The notes: a model not told the origin generated them from the letters alone. A stretch of 64,000 nt of DNA from Gliomastix tumulicola (GCA_001599755.1 BCHX01000001.1:3286001-3350000); one strand, 5' to 3'; counted from the stretch's first letter, positions 43,440 through 56,413 are shown. Numbers and translations: made by a program.

Positions 43440-45178
43440 CTCTAGCCCATGCGCCGCCGCAGCGCACTTAGTGACACTGTAGGCTTCACATTCCCCCTCT
43501 TGCCATCTAATAACCTGCTAAAGACATTTCTGCCGTGTTAGCCAGGATACAAGGCGAGAGAAGAGAGACTATTGATTTTTTTCGGAGGCATCGCCTGTTC
43601 TACTGTGGCGCTGCCCTGCGAAGTCCATCAGACATGATCTAGACCAAGACCGACGAGATGGGAGCCCTTTGCCCTCCAATGCGAACAGGCCTGAGCTTCC
43701 TACCTACTGAGTACCTATCTTCCATAGAATATGTATGTATACCCCAGTTAATGACAGTCGCAGCACTACTGCTCGTAATGACATGGACACATAACCTCTG
43801 CTGCTATTATGACAACCTGCCAGTAATACCGTATGCCTTGTTCCAAGAGCCAACGTTTGCTAACGTGGACATCTATCTCAGAATATGAATGATGATTTGA
43901 TGGGTATCCTCTTCACTACGTCTTGCCTCGTGGACCAGGCCAAATGCATCACCCCGATCAAACACGTCGAGCCATCCTTACGTCTGCACCACCATCTCGC
44001 ACTTATTCGATTGAACTGAAAATACTTTCTCGTCATCTGCCTGCCATCAAAAGTGCTTCACGCCTTTTATTTCCCTTGCACCGGACCCGAGAAGCTGTAG
44101 GTGAGTAGTGGTCTCGGTGACAGGCCCTAATCCAGTGTCATCAGTGCTCTTCTACAGCACATACAGCATATTCCTGCCTCTAATCCGCCTACACCACTCT
44201 CGCCTCGCTCCACTTCACTCCCGTCTGCCAAAAAGGTAATTTCAACCTCGAGCGGAAGGAACGACGTCGGTTCCTTCTCATTCTTCGAAGGTCTTCCATT
44301 TTGGGAGCAGCAACGAGGCAGGAGCGCTTGGACGCGCCATATCCAGTCGCGCCTTCCTTCTATCTTTCTCGACTTTCGTCTCCTCCCGTCCTTCCCCAGG
44401 AAAGTTCGTCATGCAATCCCCTGCTTGCGTCTTTCGTCCCTTCCATCTTTGAGGTAATTGTCCCGGCCGTCTGAAGTCTGTTGACGAGGACCAATCATCC
44501 GGTAGTCGCATCCCGCAGCTCAATGCATGCTTGGGAGGTCCCTGCTGCCGCTCCAAGCCGAGTGCCTTCCCTTTCCATTGCGAAGGAACCAGCTTCGGTG
44601 GAAGATCTCGACGGTCACAGGGAAGTTGGAGCTTGAGGCAGGAGCGACGGTCAAGCTCAATTGCATCAACAACGGTACGTTCCCTGGGTGACTTGACAAA
44701 CAATGCACTCTTTCCTCACTTCCTTCACCATCCATCCCAACCCTTCCCTTTCATCCCATCCACTGCTCTTTGCTGCCGAGATCGGTTGGTGTTCGAGAGG
44801 AAGCATCTTCTCTCCTTGCTCACCCTTGGCTTTTTGCTCTTCTGCCCACACTCGTTCCGTCTTTCTTTCTGAGCTGCTGCTCTTCGTCACTCTTTTCCCA
44901 AGCACGAGTTGCTCTTTTCCCCGACGAGTCCTGCCTCACCACCTTTGCTTCTCCAAGTTCACCCAGTGGACACAACAAGACCAGGCCCCGATTGCTTGTT
45001 TCTCGTCTCGCCTTGCTTTGAGCCAAGCCTTCCCGAGAACTCCCATAATCCAGCCGAGGACGGATGTGGGTGTGTGGACAAGTCCCAATCCACCCATCAG
45101 ATTCCATGGTTCTTACCAAACCACCCGACCTTTCTCCCTTCGCAATGGGAAACAGCTAACATGGTATCTGGATAGGCC
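43440..45178. other. Intergenic region and long leader, bet2 to zinc-finger gene
   Basis: 1.74 kb. The right half (about 44150-45178) is C/T-rich and looks like promoter and leader of the downstream gene. A 5'UTR intron probably ends at 45175. Open frames here are low-complexity Ser/Pro/Phe artefacts. Confidence 0.5.
44672..45175 (+). other. Probable 5'UTR intron of the zinc-finger gene
   Basis: The acceptor side is strong: a gctaac branch site at about 45155 and ggatag ending at 45175, three bases before the ATG. The likeliest donor is gtacgt at about 44672, giving an intron near 500 nt. Other donors cannot be excluded. Confidence 0.4.
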
Positions 45179-47186
45179 ATGGCGTCTCTGCAGGTCTCTG
45201 CATCTGCTCCAGATGTCCTGTACTCCTCTGCATCCAAGCAGATTCCCCTCTACTGCAGCGTCTGCCCGGACCGCCCACGATTCTCCGATGTTTCTCATCT
45301 TCTCACCCACATTGCGTCGAAGGGACACTTGCATCATGAAACCCAAACCAAGCTCCGGGCCCATCAGGATATGGCGGCATCTCTCGCTCTTCAACAGTAT
45401 GAGCAGTGGTATAAGGACTATTCCATCGAGACCCTGTTGGTGGAGAGGATGAGAACCAAGCAAGAAAAAGAGGAGTCTAGAAACAGACGAAATCGAGGAT
45501 TATCAGTAAGTCGATTGATCAAAGCAAACTGGACTTGCACGGACATCATGACTCATATTAATTACGCAGGGAAAGAAATCGAGGCGATCAGCCCCCAGTA
45601 GACTCATCAAAGCCGAAAATGGGGATCTGCCCGAAAACTTCCCCAACGATTTTCCTGGCCTCCACGGCCTATTTGTTGCGGTTGACAATGACGAGTATGG
45701 AGACGAGTCCATTTCGGGAAGTGACATGCTGTCTCTCAAAGGCCAGGTTTGGCCTGGAATGGGCAAGATGGACCTCGCAAACGAGGAAATGAAGCGAACC
45801 CGGAACCAGCGGAAGCCCAAGTCTGTTGTCGAAAAAATGCGACGTGCCTCTGAGGGCATTGAGCCAACACAGGTCGTGATGACATCTCAGTTCGATATCG
45901 AACGTATCAAGGGTGTCTACGACGACGAGTCACCCGTGTCAGATGTTGAGGAGACAGTAAGTACAAGGTGTGTGCTCAATACACCTATGAAACTAACCCC
46001 AGCTCAGCCAACGCCTCGGAGAACAACTCGACAGCGCCGGAAGAGGCCACAGCCATTGGCTGAGCTATCCGTCAACGTACCCCGGGGAAACATCAGGCGA
46101 ACCGTTCGCGGCGCCGCCGGATTTCAGGGAAGGCAATCCAAGCACGCACCCCTCTCCGGTTTGGAGCCAGTGAACTCATCCTTTGGTTCACTCAAGCGCT
46201 CGGACGATGCTCTTTGCAATGATACTAGAAATGGTAGTTCCAATACCTGCGCACTGAGTTTTACAATATTTCTAACCTGACCTCCTACAGGATCATTCCA
46301 TCCTGGGTCTTATGCGGCTCCATTTCAATCACAACCTGAGCCAAGGTACGTTCATTATCTCCTAGATAGTCACAGAATCATCTTGGCTAACACCGGACTT
46401 AGTTTTGATCTACGAGAGCGGCTTGTTGGCATGAACCCAATGTCACACCCAAGCGTCATGTCTCCTTCTCCTCCGGCTCTGGATTTGTCATGCCGCCTGG
46501 CTGGGACCGACGCAACACGTGCCAGATATCACGGATCACCGTACTTAGGTGCCAATGGGAACATCACTTTGGGTACGCTTTCCAATAAACTTGCTAGTAA
46601 TACCGTGTCAAGCTAACAGACAACAGGCTCATTCGGTCATCAGGACACGTCCTACTTGCCCACCACCGGACCAGTTTACCAGGATAGCCCTCATATGGCA
46701 TTTGCCTCTCAAAATCACTTCGACTCGCCCGCCCAAGATCACTGCCGACTTCTTTCTCATGCTACTACATCTAGTAAGCAAGATGATCATTCGCAGGCCG
46801 ATGGAGAGGATTCCTTCTCGAGTTCGGGACCAGGACTCTTCATCAATCTCAATGGCGCTAGTGTGAACCCCTTGTTCTCTCACGACCGACAGTTCATCAA
46901 CGTCTTTGCTCAGCACCTTCCTGGGCAACCCCTGGAGCCGGGCCTGTTCACCCCAACGAGCGCAGACCTTGACGTCGATCAACTATCTGGCCACGGGCGC
47001 GAGGAGCGTCACGTGGGAAATAACGCTGTGAAGCTCGAGTCGCACTTGTACGACGGACTTGAGAGCCAGTCCCCGGCCGATCTCAAAGGGGAGCCTTGGA
47101 GTGCTCCAGCCTTTTGGGGCGCTCCCAATTCTGAGGCTGATCTCAATCTACAGCACGGCCTTCATCATGATGAAAATGACATTTAG
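45179..47186 (+). CDS. Uncharacterised protein with N-terminal zinc finger
   Basis: Exons: 45179-45505, 45570-45956, 46008-46233, 46291-46345, 46403-46572, 46627-47186, 574 residues. I do not recognise a named family. Residues 24-50 form a C2H2-type finger (YCSVCP...HLLTHIASKGH; Cys-x2-Cys then His with x5-x6 His spacing), near the U1-like type. A helical charged segment follows (QYEQWYKDYSIETLLVERMRTKQ), then basic stretches KKSRRSAPSR, RRTTRQRRKRPQP (possible AT-hook-like or nuclear signal) and NIRRTVRGAAG. The last third is acidic and Ser/Pro/His-rich, and looks disordered. This build suggests a nuclear nucleic-acid-binding or regulatory protein, but that is inference. The five coding introns are short (45-64 nt) with consensus ends and all joins keep frame, which supports a real gene. 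A long spliced leader fits a regulated gene. Confidence 0.75.
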
Positions 47187-47808
47187 ACTCGATGGGCTTC
47201 CCGAGTTTCTAACACTTACGTTCAGAGGTGGTCAGGTCATTCACCAACCTGTTCGAGATCGTGGAACTTTCCGCACGGGTCGTGCGCTTCACCAGCAGTT
47301 TTATCATGAGGCTCCGTCAACTTGGAGCACTCATCGACCGTCTCCATCCTCTTTCCTTTTTCCCCCTCATTATTCAAATTTATCCGGCGCTGACGTTAAC
47401 AATCGCGACGCACGTAGCGCCATCCACGAGGCGTGTCTGGGTTTATTACTTTCGGAGTCCTATATTTTGGGACTATCTTCTTTGGCGTTGATCGAAGCAT
47501 TATTGGGCATTGGGCAGCGGGATCAGTATTTCCAGGTGCGGACTATTGGGACAGCATCTATTCACGGCCACAAGTTAAGCATTGATGGGTTGAATGTGGA
47601 GGGAGGCAGCACATTATTATTCTAATCATCGATGGGCTCGGGAAAATTAGAAGGCCGGTGAAAAATCGGATGCATGCTCATTTTGCCTTCTAGATACAAC
47701 GATAATCCTCTTACTATAATACAAAGGTGTCGGTGTTACACTTGCGTTCTCAAGTCTAGGTTACAGGATAAGCTCTAAATACCATATTGCGTTCGTTGCA
47801 TTGCATGC
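47187..47808. other. Convergent 3' gap, zinc-finger gene / msh3
   Basis: 622 bases between two stop codons. The left part could be the 3'UTR of the zinc-finger gene. Open frames near 47228-47625 are leucine-rich and unsupported. Confidence 0.5.
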
Positions 47809-50800
47809 TCACAGCTGCTCCAGGGTCGTAACCAAGTGCTCTAGCTTGTCACCCTCATTACTGTCGAGGACACTGGTCAATGCTTTATATGCACCCTGCA
47901 GCCGGCGCGCCCTCATGCCTTCTTCCAGCTCCTTGGACTTCTCCGCGGCAAGGGCGATGACCTTCTGCGGGATACGTGCCAGTCTCGCAACATTCAACCC
48001 GTACGACCGGTGAGCAACGCCTTCGCCCACCTCGTACAGGAACGTGATCTCCTCGTTCCCGTCCGCCCCTTTCTGTGCGGTGAACTTCATGTGGACGTTG
48101 GTCGCACCCTCCAGTCCGTCGACGACGCGGGCCAGGTTCTGGTAGTGCGTGATGAAGAGCGTGAGACACCTCGTCTCGGTGACGACGTGCTGCAGGACGG
48201 CCTGGGCGATGGCGGCGCCGTCGTGGGTGCTCGTGCCGCGGCCGAGCTCGTCGAGAATCACCAGGCTGCGGGGCGTGGCGGAGCGGAGGATGCGAGCCGT
48301 CTCGGAGACCTCGACCATGAAGGTGGACTCGCCGGTGAAGAGGTTATCCCGGGCGCCCGTGCGGGTGTGGATGGCGTCGCACATGGTGAGCGAGACGTGC
48401 TCGGCGGGGACGAAGGAGCCGATCTGCGCGAGCAGGACGATGAGGGCGAGGGCGCGGACGAAGGAGGATTTGCCGCCCATGTTGGGGCCGGTGATGAGGT
48501 GGGCGAGGGGCGCAGGGTTGGCGAGAGAGGTGGTGAAGGGGATGTACCCCGTCTCGATGGTGTGCTCCGCGATGGGATGGCGGCCGTTGGTGATGGAGAT
48601 GGTGGGCTCGGTCGAGTCCGGGAGGAACTCGGGCTTGCTGTAGCCCGTCTGCGCGGCAACCTTGGACAGGGAGAGGAGCGCGTCCAGAGTCGCGAGGGCC
48701 GATACAGCGTCGCGGAGCGGCTGGTACTCGGCGGCGATGGATGCGAGCAGATCCTTGAAGGCCTTGTCGCAAGCAGCGGCGAGGGCCTCTCGGTGCTGGT
48801 CGCGCTCTGCGATCAGGCGCAGGACCTCTGGGGTGTGGAATCGGGATAGCTTCTTGGTACCGGAGATCTTGGCCCAAGACGCAGGGACGTTCTTGACGTC
48901 GCTATTGGGTACCTCAATGAGGTACTCGATGCCAGCGACGGTCACGTACTCGATCTGCTTCTTCTTAATCTTCTCGGCTGCGACGGCCCGGTGTTCATCA
49001 AGCTCGTGCTCCACGTGGGCGATGCTCATCTGGTGGTCCTGAATATCTTCCGTCTGGTGCTCGTCTCTGAAGAAGCCGTATCGGTCGTCCTTGCGGGCAG
49101 CCCCGAGGTTGATCATCTCGAGATACGAGATGACAAGGTCAAGGATGCGAGGGATGGCGCAGATAGCATTACTCAGGATCGGTGCCTCAAAGGGGGCATC
49201 GGCAGGGGTCTTGACTGCGGCGTACTGGCTAGCGATCTTCTGCAGAGTCTGGAGGACAGAGAGAAGCTCAGGGCGAGTGCACTTGCCGTAGTATATACGG
49301 ATCAGGCTTCGCTCCAGGTCTGTCTTGGTTGTGGTCAGGAGCTTCGTCAGCTGGTCCACGGCGGTAGACGACGACTGCTTGTCCAGGAGCTCCTCGACGG
49401 CGGCCAGCCGGTCCTCAAGCTGGTTCCGGTCGAGCAGAGGGCGCCCAACCCATTTTCGAAGCAGGCGCTGCCCGAAACGCGTCAAGGTCTTGTCTACGGC
49501 CCAGAAAAGACTACCCCTTTCTGCGTGATCGGTGGAGTTGCGGTATACTTCCAGGCTCTCCAGCGTTGTGCCGTTGATGAGCATGTGAGACCGCGTGCTG
49601 AAGCTCTGGAAGTACTTGGTGAGGTTGAAGATGTATTCCAGGCCGTATTCCTTGAGGTGGTTGATCATTGCCGAGAGACAGATGGTGACGGGCTCGGGCA
49701 GGTGCAAGACTTTATCCAGCAGAGAAGCAGCCTTCTCGTCCCCGGAAGCATCCTTGACCTTATCAGCATAGAATTGCGCGACATGGGAGTACGATTCGGC
49801 GGCCATGGTCTTAGCTTTCGGCACCCGCTCAACTCGACTCCGATCGCCAAAGACATTGGTGCTACTCCCTGAAAGATGACGGACCAGCTTGTCAGTTTCA
49901 GGAGTTAGATCACCGACGATAAGAAACTCGCATGGCGAAATATGAAGGAGCCGGGTCTCTACTTCGCTCCGCATGAAGCCGTCTTCGAAGTTGTCGTATA
50001 TAATATCACCCGTGGCAGGCTGAACAGCGAGAATACCGATGTTCACCTTCTCGTCGGTTCCCCAGCCCTTGGCCTTGGTCTCGGTCATGCAGAGCAAATA
50101 TCCGCCCGCCGAGGAGCCACTCTCTGCTGCCTGGTCGAACTCGCCGTTCTCGTCGATGTACGTTCCCTTGGTGTAGAGGTTGGTGAGTTTGCGGACGAAG
50201 GGTGCGTTGCGGTTGTCGCCGGCCTTCTTCAGCGCTGCTGTTTCGACCTGGCGGACAACCCCGACCTTGTGCCCGGCGGCGACTAGGCGCTTCGCATGAA
50301 CTGGGAGTCTGTGCACAGGAATGCTTGCGGATGCAAACCGGTCAAGATGTGCCTCTGAAGGGTCTAGAGTCACGCGGTCAATAGGGCCACTCGCTCGTCG
50401 AGGCTTTTGGGGAACATACGCTCGTCATATCTCATTTTCCCCGGTATACACACGATACTGAGTTCTTTTGCCGCTATCCGCGCATCTTCCCCAAAGAAGC
50501 GGAATTTATAGCCAACTTCAACAATGAGGACTGTGTCCATGTGCTTTCGCTTGATATCGAGGAATTGGGTCTCCATTGGCGTCAGCTTGCCCGACTTGGC
50601 GCCCTTCTTCTTGCCTTTAGCCGGAGCGGGAGGTTCGTCGTCCGCATCCGCGTCCGGATCATCATTCTCCGCGTCCTCGCCCTCCGCTGCTGTTTCGTCG
50701 CGCTGACGACCTCGCCAGGCCATGGCGTCCGGGTGTCCTAGCTTCTTGACGAACTTCCGGTGCAGCTCCTGGTGCTTCCGCCTCGTCTCGGGATCGTCGT

Positions 50801-51143
50801 CTTCTGCGGCAGGCTGCGAGCTCGATCCATCGTATAGATATCGCTCCGCGCGGGCGGCAACAGGTACGCTGTCTCGGGAGGCATGGGTATCGGGGAGGGC
50901 TGGCTCAGGTCGACTGGTAACCGCTGCAGGCACATCGCTCTTGGCCTTCTTGATGGAGACGACGCGAACTTCGTTGGCCTTATCAACGTCCTCTGCGAGC
51001 GGTCGTTTTCTAGACGAGGGCGACGGGCTGGACGTGACCGGAGCAGGGGCGAGGCTCTGACTAGAACTGGTCGTGGCTTTAGGCGTGAAGAACGAGGTCA
51101 AGGACCTCTGTTTCTTTTCGGACTGCGACGATGACGGTGCCAT
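47809..51143 (-). CDS. msh3: DNA mismatch repair protein Msh3
   Basis: Exons: 50420-51143 and 47809-50363, about 1,092 residues. Msh3 pairs with Msh2 as MutS-beta, which recognises insertion/deletion loops in DNA. The N-terminus has a PCNA-binding PIP box QRSLTSFF and a disordered acidic linker. The MutS domain I begins with TPMETQFLDIKRKHMDTVLIVEVGYKF, and the mismatch-binding stretch ends RYDEHPSEAHLDRF, read through the phase-1 intron. The connector and lever follow. The ATPase has Walker A GPNMGGKSS near 865, STFMVEV, Walker B LVILDELGRGTSTHDG and the TLFITHYQNLA switch. These features separate Msh3 from Msh2 and Msh6. The 56-nt intron is supported by restored homology rather than a strong branch site. 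It ends tail to tail with the zinc-finger gene and starts head to head with the WW-PhoD gene. Confidence 0.95.
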
Positions 51144-51284
51144 TGTTTGCGCTGAGGTTCTTCCCCGGGGTCATCCAATCACCCCACCAGCTGAGGAGTC
51201 AGGAATATACGGTAAAGAAGACGGCGTTGGGTAGAACGGTATATGAAGCTGAAGCTGAAGCTGCGATTCGCGTCGTGACTGGAG

Positions 51285-51290
51285 ACGCGT
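51285..51290. promoter_or_regulatory. MCB-like ACGCGT box upstream of msh3
   Basis: It lies 142 bases upstream of the msh3 ATG. The same hexamer occurs before mcm7. MBF control of S-phase repair genes is known in yeasts; here it is inferred. Confidence 0.3.
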
Positions 51291-51763
51291 TAAGTGAACG
51301 ATCCACTTTATTTCCAAGGGTGTCATGGTTTCTTATCGATAAGTTACCATGTCCTCACGTCTCACTGCGATCAGAGTACAGCTGCTAACACAGACCAACA
51401 GAGCATCAAAGGTTCATGGAACTCTGCGTGATTCTGTCATACGTTGTCTCAACATTTCGGCATTCCCTTATCACTCCATTATTACTTGGCATGCAGAAAA
51501 GCTTCCAGGAGCTCCATCCTCACTCACCACATGAACTGCAGATTACCGCCTGGCACGTTGAGTTTCTTGGCCACGGACAGGGGCGCTTCGACATGGCTTG
51601 TCAGTCGTCGAAATTGACTGTCGAGGCCTCTTGGAGGTCCGCCGAGGGGTCCACGAGTCTTCGAGGATCTTCCAAGGCTCGAAGGAAACGGGGTTGGAGT
51701 CGGACGGGTCGAGCCCTCGGCGCTTAAAATGGAGCGGCCAGGGTCTGACGATGTCCCACGCGG

Positions 51764-51770
51764 CCAATCA
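51764..51770. promoter_or_regulatory. CCAAT box (CCAATCA)
   Basis: A HAP-complex-type motif in the msh3/WW-PhoD gap, about 700 bases before the WW-PhoD ATG. Motif evidence only. Confidence 0.25.
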
Positions 51771-52464
51771 CAGACGTCTCTCGGGGTCTGGCAGCGTGCG
51801 ACTCGTCCCGCTGGATGGATCACCAATTACAGCCACTATGGCCTGCCGTACAGCTCCCGTGGCCTTTGCCGCCCGCCCCATGTGAAGCAATGCACTCAGA
51901 GGCGTCCTAATCGTTAGGTGCAGATTCCAGGTAAGGTACGGTTGCTACCTTAACCTGGGAGCTGCGTCAGCCCCTCGTCGTGTCGATGTGATTGATTGAA
52001 TCTCGGCGCGTCTGTCCAGGATATTTGTATTGCGATGCGGTCGATTCCCAACTCCTGACTCTTCTCGCCTCTTTCCCCTCCCCAAAGTCTTCCTCCCTCG
52101 TTCTTTCCTCGTCCCAGGTATTTTGTTTCTTTTCTTCCCCGTGCTTGTTTCAGCCATCTTTGGGCAACCGCCACCATCATCTGCACCTGCCGTGGCCATT
52201 TCTGCGGCCTGTTGGAGACAACCCCGCTCTGGCTTCTGGACCCCCCCCAGTCTCCCGCTTTCTGGCTGTCTTCTCTCAGACGGACTGTCAGACTCAACTT
52301 ATCTGCCCGCCCGCCTGCGACCAAGCTGCAAGGACTTACCCAGGCTAGACGCGGCCTCAGAGGCGGCCTTGTGGACAAAGATCATCCAATCTAGCTTCAC
52401 GCCTTTTCACTGAGCTCCAACATCTACCTCAACTTTGAGCTGCGAGCTCTGAGCTTCGCCTATC

Positions 52465-55400
52465 ATGGACCGACCCCGCGGCTTCCAGGATAACGAGATG
52501 TTCCTCAAGCAGGAAGCCAACATCAACGGCGACGGCGAGGACAGCCCGACCGTCGGCCCCTTGCGCATCTTCAAGCCGCAGAGCCCCGACCCCCAAGACA
52601 CTCATCCTGCTCTCAGATTTCCTGCACCGCCTTCGACATCTTCGTCCGCCTCCAACACGAAGCCCTCCTTTCCTCTGCCACCTGGCGCATCGAGCTCTGC
52701 AGCCCCCCTCCAATTCCCCGACGACGATGACGACATCCGAAAGCCAACCCCCCCTCAACAGTTTGGTTCATCCTATAACCCTACGGGCCTGCGACTTGAG
52801 AGCCCTGTTGATAAGAAGCCTGGCCTGGCTGAGCGGAGGGGTGCTGCTCCCAAGCCCATCAGCTCTCCTACGAGTCCTGAGGCCGACCAGGGCCTCTTCG
52901 CAAAGCCGCTCCAACATCAATATCAAGCCCCGCCTCAACACCAACCCCAACCGCAGCCACAACCTCAGTATCCTGCCCCCTACCAGGGCCAGACCACCAC
53001 CTACTACCCTCCTCCTGGGGGGTCATCCGCCGACGGGGGCTTAAGGCCTGCGGGCGCGAACGATCCTGGTGTGACCCGATTCGCATCCACAGCTTCCGTG
53101 TCGACTACCAGAGCAAGCCGAGGCTCGCCGCCACCTCCAGAGACCCCGATCGTCGAGCCCGGCGGCATCCCCGGCGGCGGCATCGAGGCACGATATGCAG
53201 CTTCGGGAATTTCTGGAACTGCCACTCTTACGAGCTTGCAAGCTTCGCAAGCGCAGAGCGCAGCAGCCTCCCAGAGGTTAGCCCAGTATGGCAACGTGCA
53301 GCCGCAGCCGCAGCGACCATGGACTCCCACAGAATCGCCAGACCAGGCTCCGTCAGGGCCACCTACCGTCTACCAGGGCTCGAACCCAGTCTCCAGCCCT
53401 CAGCCACAGCAAACATTCAGCCCTCCGCCGCAGGCAGCTGCACAGGGTCAAGAGAACTCCGGCCTGCAGGTCAGCGTGCTGGAGCAGGATTTCCAGCGTC
53501 TGAGCACGAAGACACCACCACCTGCATATTCAAGTCTAAACCCCGGCGGAAACTCGAATTATCCCAACGAGAAGGGCCGACAAAGACAGCAGAGCTCCAG
53601 CTCCGCAGCCGCACAACCAGCGGCGACTGGCAGTGCATCCCCAGCCAAGAAGGCTGCTGTCACAGCAGCAGCGACAGCGACAGCGGCGGCTGGCCTTGCA
53701 TCTCCTGCTCTTCAGCATCCAGGCCACCCCGCCTTCGCCAACGATCCTCGTCCCGAGCAGAACGGACAGCCCTTGCAGCCTGCCACCCCTGGGCCGTCGT
53801 CTATGCAGCCCGCGCAAACCACTTCACCACCACCTCTGCCTGAGGGCTGGATAGCTCACCTCGACCAGAACTCAGGCCAGTACTACTACATCCATCTCGC
53901 AACGCAGGCCACGCAGTGGGAGTTCCCTAAGGGGCCGAACCCGATTACTCACGAGCAGGCGCCGCTCTCGCCCACCGCATCGACTTACGGAAACCCCTTG
54001 GTCTCCCCAATGTTCGGGAAGCAAAGCATGGCCTCGCCAATGTTTCCTCCCCACACCCCTGGTTACGCCGAGAGCATCATGAGCGTCGCGCAGTCACAAG
54101 CACCTTCAACTGTGGGATTCACAGGGCCGCCGCCGAGCGCCGGTGTCGATATGTACCGAATTCAGCCTACCAACAATGTGTACTTCGGTCCTTACCTCAG
54201 ATACGGAAACATGAACTTGGAGAAGGGTACCTGGCTCGGAAGTATCCTCATCGTAACGGATTCACCTCAGCCGCCTACCATTCATCTTCACCTGAGCCAT
54301 GACCTATCACCGAACCCCCAGCAGCTGCAGCCTCACAACATCTACACCCACCAGCGGTGGTCTTTCCACAGATACGAGATCGAAATCCAGATGGCAGAGA
54401 CCGGAACGGAGCGATGGACCTATGCTGTTACCTCCCACTTGGGCTGCACACGCTACGAGTTCGTCGTGGCGGGCAGACATGAGACCACATGGCGCTTCAT
54501 TGCACACTCAGGCAATGACTTCTCAAGTACTACCACACAGAACGAGCGTGCCAAGCTCGGCGGCGTTGGATTCATGTGGAAAGATGTGCTTCAGAAGAAC
54601 ATGGACTGTGGTGGATTCCATGTCCAGCTCGGACTGGGTGACCAGATCTATGCGGACCGGCTGTGGAAGGAGGTCCCTATCCTGAGGCAGTGGCTGGCCA
54701 TGAGCGGCCGCGACAACAGGAAGAATGTCCAGTGGACTGCAAGGCACGAGGAGGATGTGGCCCACGCCTACTTCCACTACTACACGAGTCACTTTGACCA
54801 ACCATTCCTCAGGGAGGCTTTCGCCCAGATTCCCCACGTATTGCAAATCGATGACCATGATATGTAAGTTTGTTTTGACCTTCACCCGCTTCCTCTGCTT
54901 CGCTAGATTCCGCTTCTGACATTCGACTTCAGCTTTGATGGTTATGGATCGTACCCTGATTACATGCAATCGTCGCCGATCTTCAAGAACATCGGTCGCA
55001 TTGCAACGGACATGTACCTGCTGTTCCAGCATCACACTACAGGGGAGATCATGCGCAACGTGAGCACCGATAACGACATCTTCACCATTACTGGAACAGG
55101 CTGGCACTTTGTCAAGTTCCTGGGTCCAGCTGTCGCCGCAGTTGGCCCTGACTGTCGATCTGAACGAAGCCAAGCGCGGGTCATGGCAGGGCCGACGTAC
55201 CAAGGCATCTTCCCGAAGATCGCAATGCTGCCCCCGTCAGTCCAGCACTGTATTTGGATGGTCTCCGTGCCCATCGTCTACCCGCGACTTGACGCAGTCG
55301 AGAGCTTAGCAAACACGGTCGCGGCTGGCAAGAAAGCCGTCAACACGACCTATAATATCATTGGCAAGGTGACGAGCTCTGTCGCCGGTGTCGTCGGGCA

Positions 55401-56176
55401 GAAAGACATGGTAGCTCAAGGCTTCACGCATGTGAAGAAGGCTGTGGGCAAGACTGGTCTCATGGGCAACGTCCTGAACCAGTTTGGTGAGCTTGATATT
55501 CAGGAAGTCCTCAAGGATCTGTGGACACACGATACGAAGGATCTGGAGCGAACATACTTTATCCGGACGCTGCAGGGGATTGCCCAACAGAAAGGCATCC
55601 GCATGACATTCTTGTCTGGAGGTGAGTTCCGACTCGTATCTGATCCTGTCATTTGACCCAACAGGTAACTAACTAACTCGATCTATCGCAGATGTCAATG
55701 CCGCCGGAGCTGGTCTTGTTCATGACCCAACTCACCCCGGAGATCACAAGACCATGTATCAGATCATCACTTCGCCAATCGTCTCGGCACCTCAGAGCAA
55801 CTACGTTCTCAAGATGCTTCACAACCAGAAGACGTTGTACGTGCCACAGAACGGCCAGAAGTCGACGCACGAGGTGTCAGACACCAAGGAAGACATGATG
55901 GAAATCTTCCACAATGACGCCAGTGGTGCAGCGCGAGAGCTGAAGAAGTTGATTGGTCGGAGGAACTACGTCGCTTTTATCGCCTACGACCCGGACGTGG
56001 CCGCGCAGCAAGCTCAAGTTCCGTTCAGCCCCAACCCCAGCCTCGCCGGGAGCCAGCCGCAGGGACTGTCGAAACTGAGCTTGGCGGTCGACTTTGTAGT
56101 CCAAGGCGACGGAGCCTACACAGCACCGACCAAGTATGGGCCTGTCATTATTCCGCACCTGGAGTTTGGAAGATGA
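52465..56176 (+). CDS. WW-domain PhoD-like phosphatase
   Basis: Exons: 52465-54863, 54933-55621, 55692-56176, 1,190 residues. The first 450 residues are disordered, rich in Pro, Gln and Ser, with a QPQPQPQ run and Ala/Thr tracts. One WW domain stands at about 457-492 (LPEGWIAHLDQNSGQYYYI...TQWEFPKGPN) and would bind proline-rich partners. From about 570 to the end runs a PhoD-like metallophosphatase domain: FGPYLRYGNMNL (N-terminal beta unit), DQIYADRLWKEVP (metal site), QIDDHDMFDGYGSYPD across intron 1 (DDHD metal ligands) and the histidine-containing HDPTHPGDHKTMYQIITSPIV. Proteins of this build are common in filamentous fungi; substrate is unknown to me. No signal peptide or membrane segment is seen, so cytosolic placement is inferred. 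All three exons join in frame. The 3' end converges with the phosphomannomutase gene at 237 bases. Confidence 0.9.
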
Positions 56177-56413
56177 AATACCAATGTGAAGACGGATTTT
56201 TAGCCATTTAGTTACCTTTCAAATAGCGAATTCTCATACCACTACGTCTAGATGAATCAAGACCATTCATTCATTGTAAGCCAATTTGCCCTCAGAGAAA
56301 GCTAGTCTAGTCTGCGACCACCTTTTGCCTCCGCACAGCGGCTGCTTCCCTTGTGAAATCTATCTAAACACAAGATCCGCAGCAAACCTACTTACTACCT
56401 TTGAACAGCTGGC

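Larger units (their letters stand above)
51144..52464. other. Divergent intergenic region, msh3 / WW-PhoD gene
   Basis: 1.32 kb. It has GAAGCT x3 at 51246-51263, an ACGCGT box at 51285-51290 close to msh3, a CCAATCA box at 51764-51770, and a pyrimidine-rich leader from about 52055. No additional gene is supported. Confidence 0.5.

Noticed and set aside
47228..47625. Leucine-rich frames after the zinc-finger gene
   Set aside because: They sit in the likely 3'UTR, have no upstream exon to join and show no family features.
48010..48849. 279-codon frame on the plus strand
   Set aside because: Antisense of the msh3 ATPase region. Low-complexity Gly/Arg/Glu translation and no introns or motifs.
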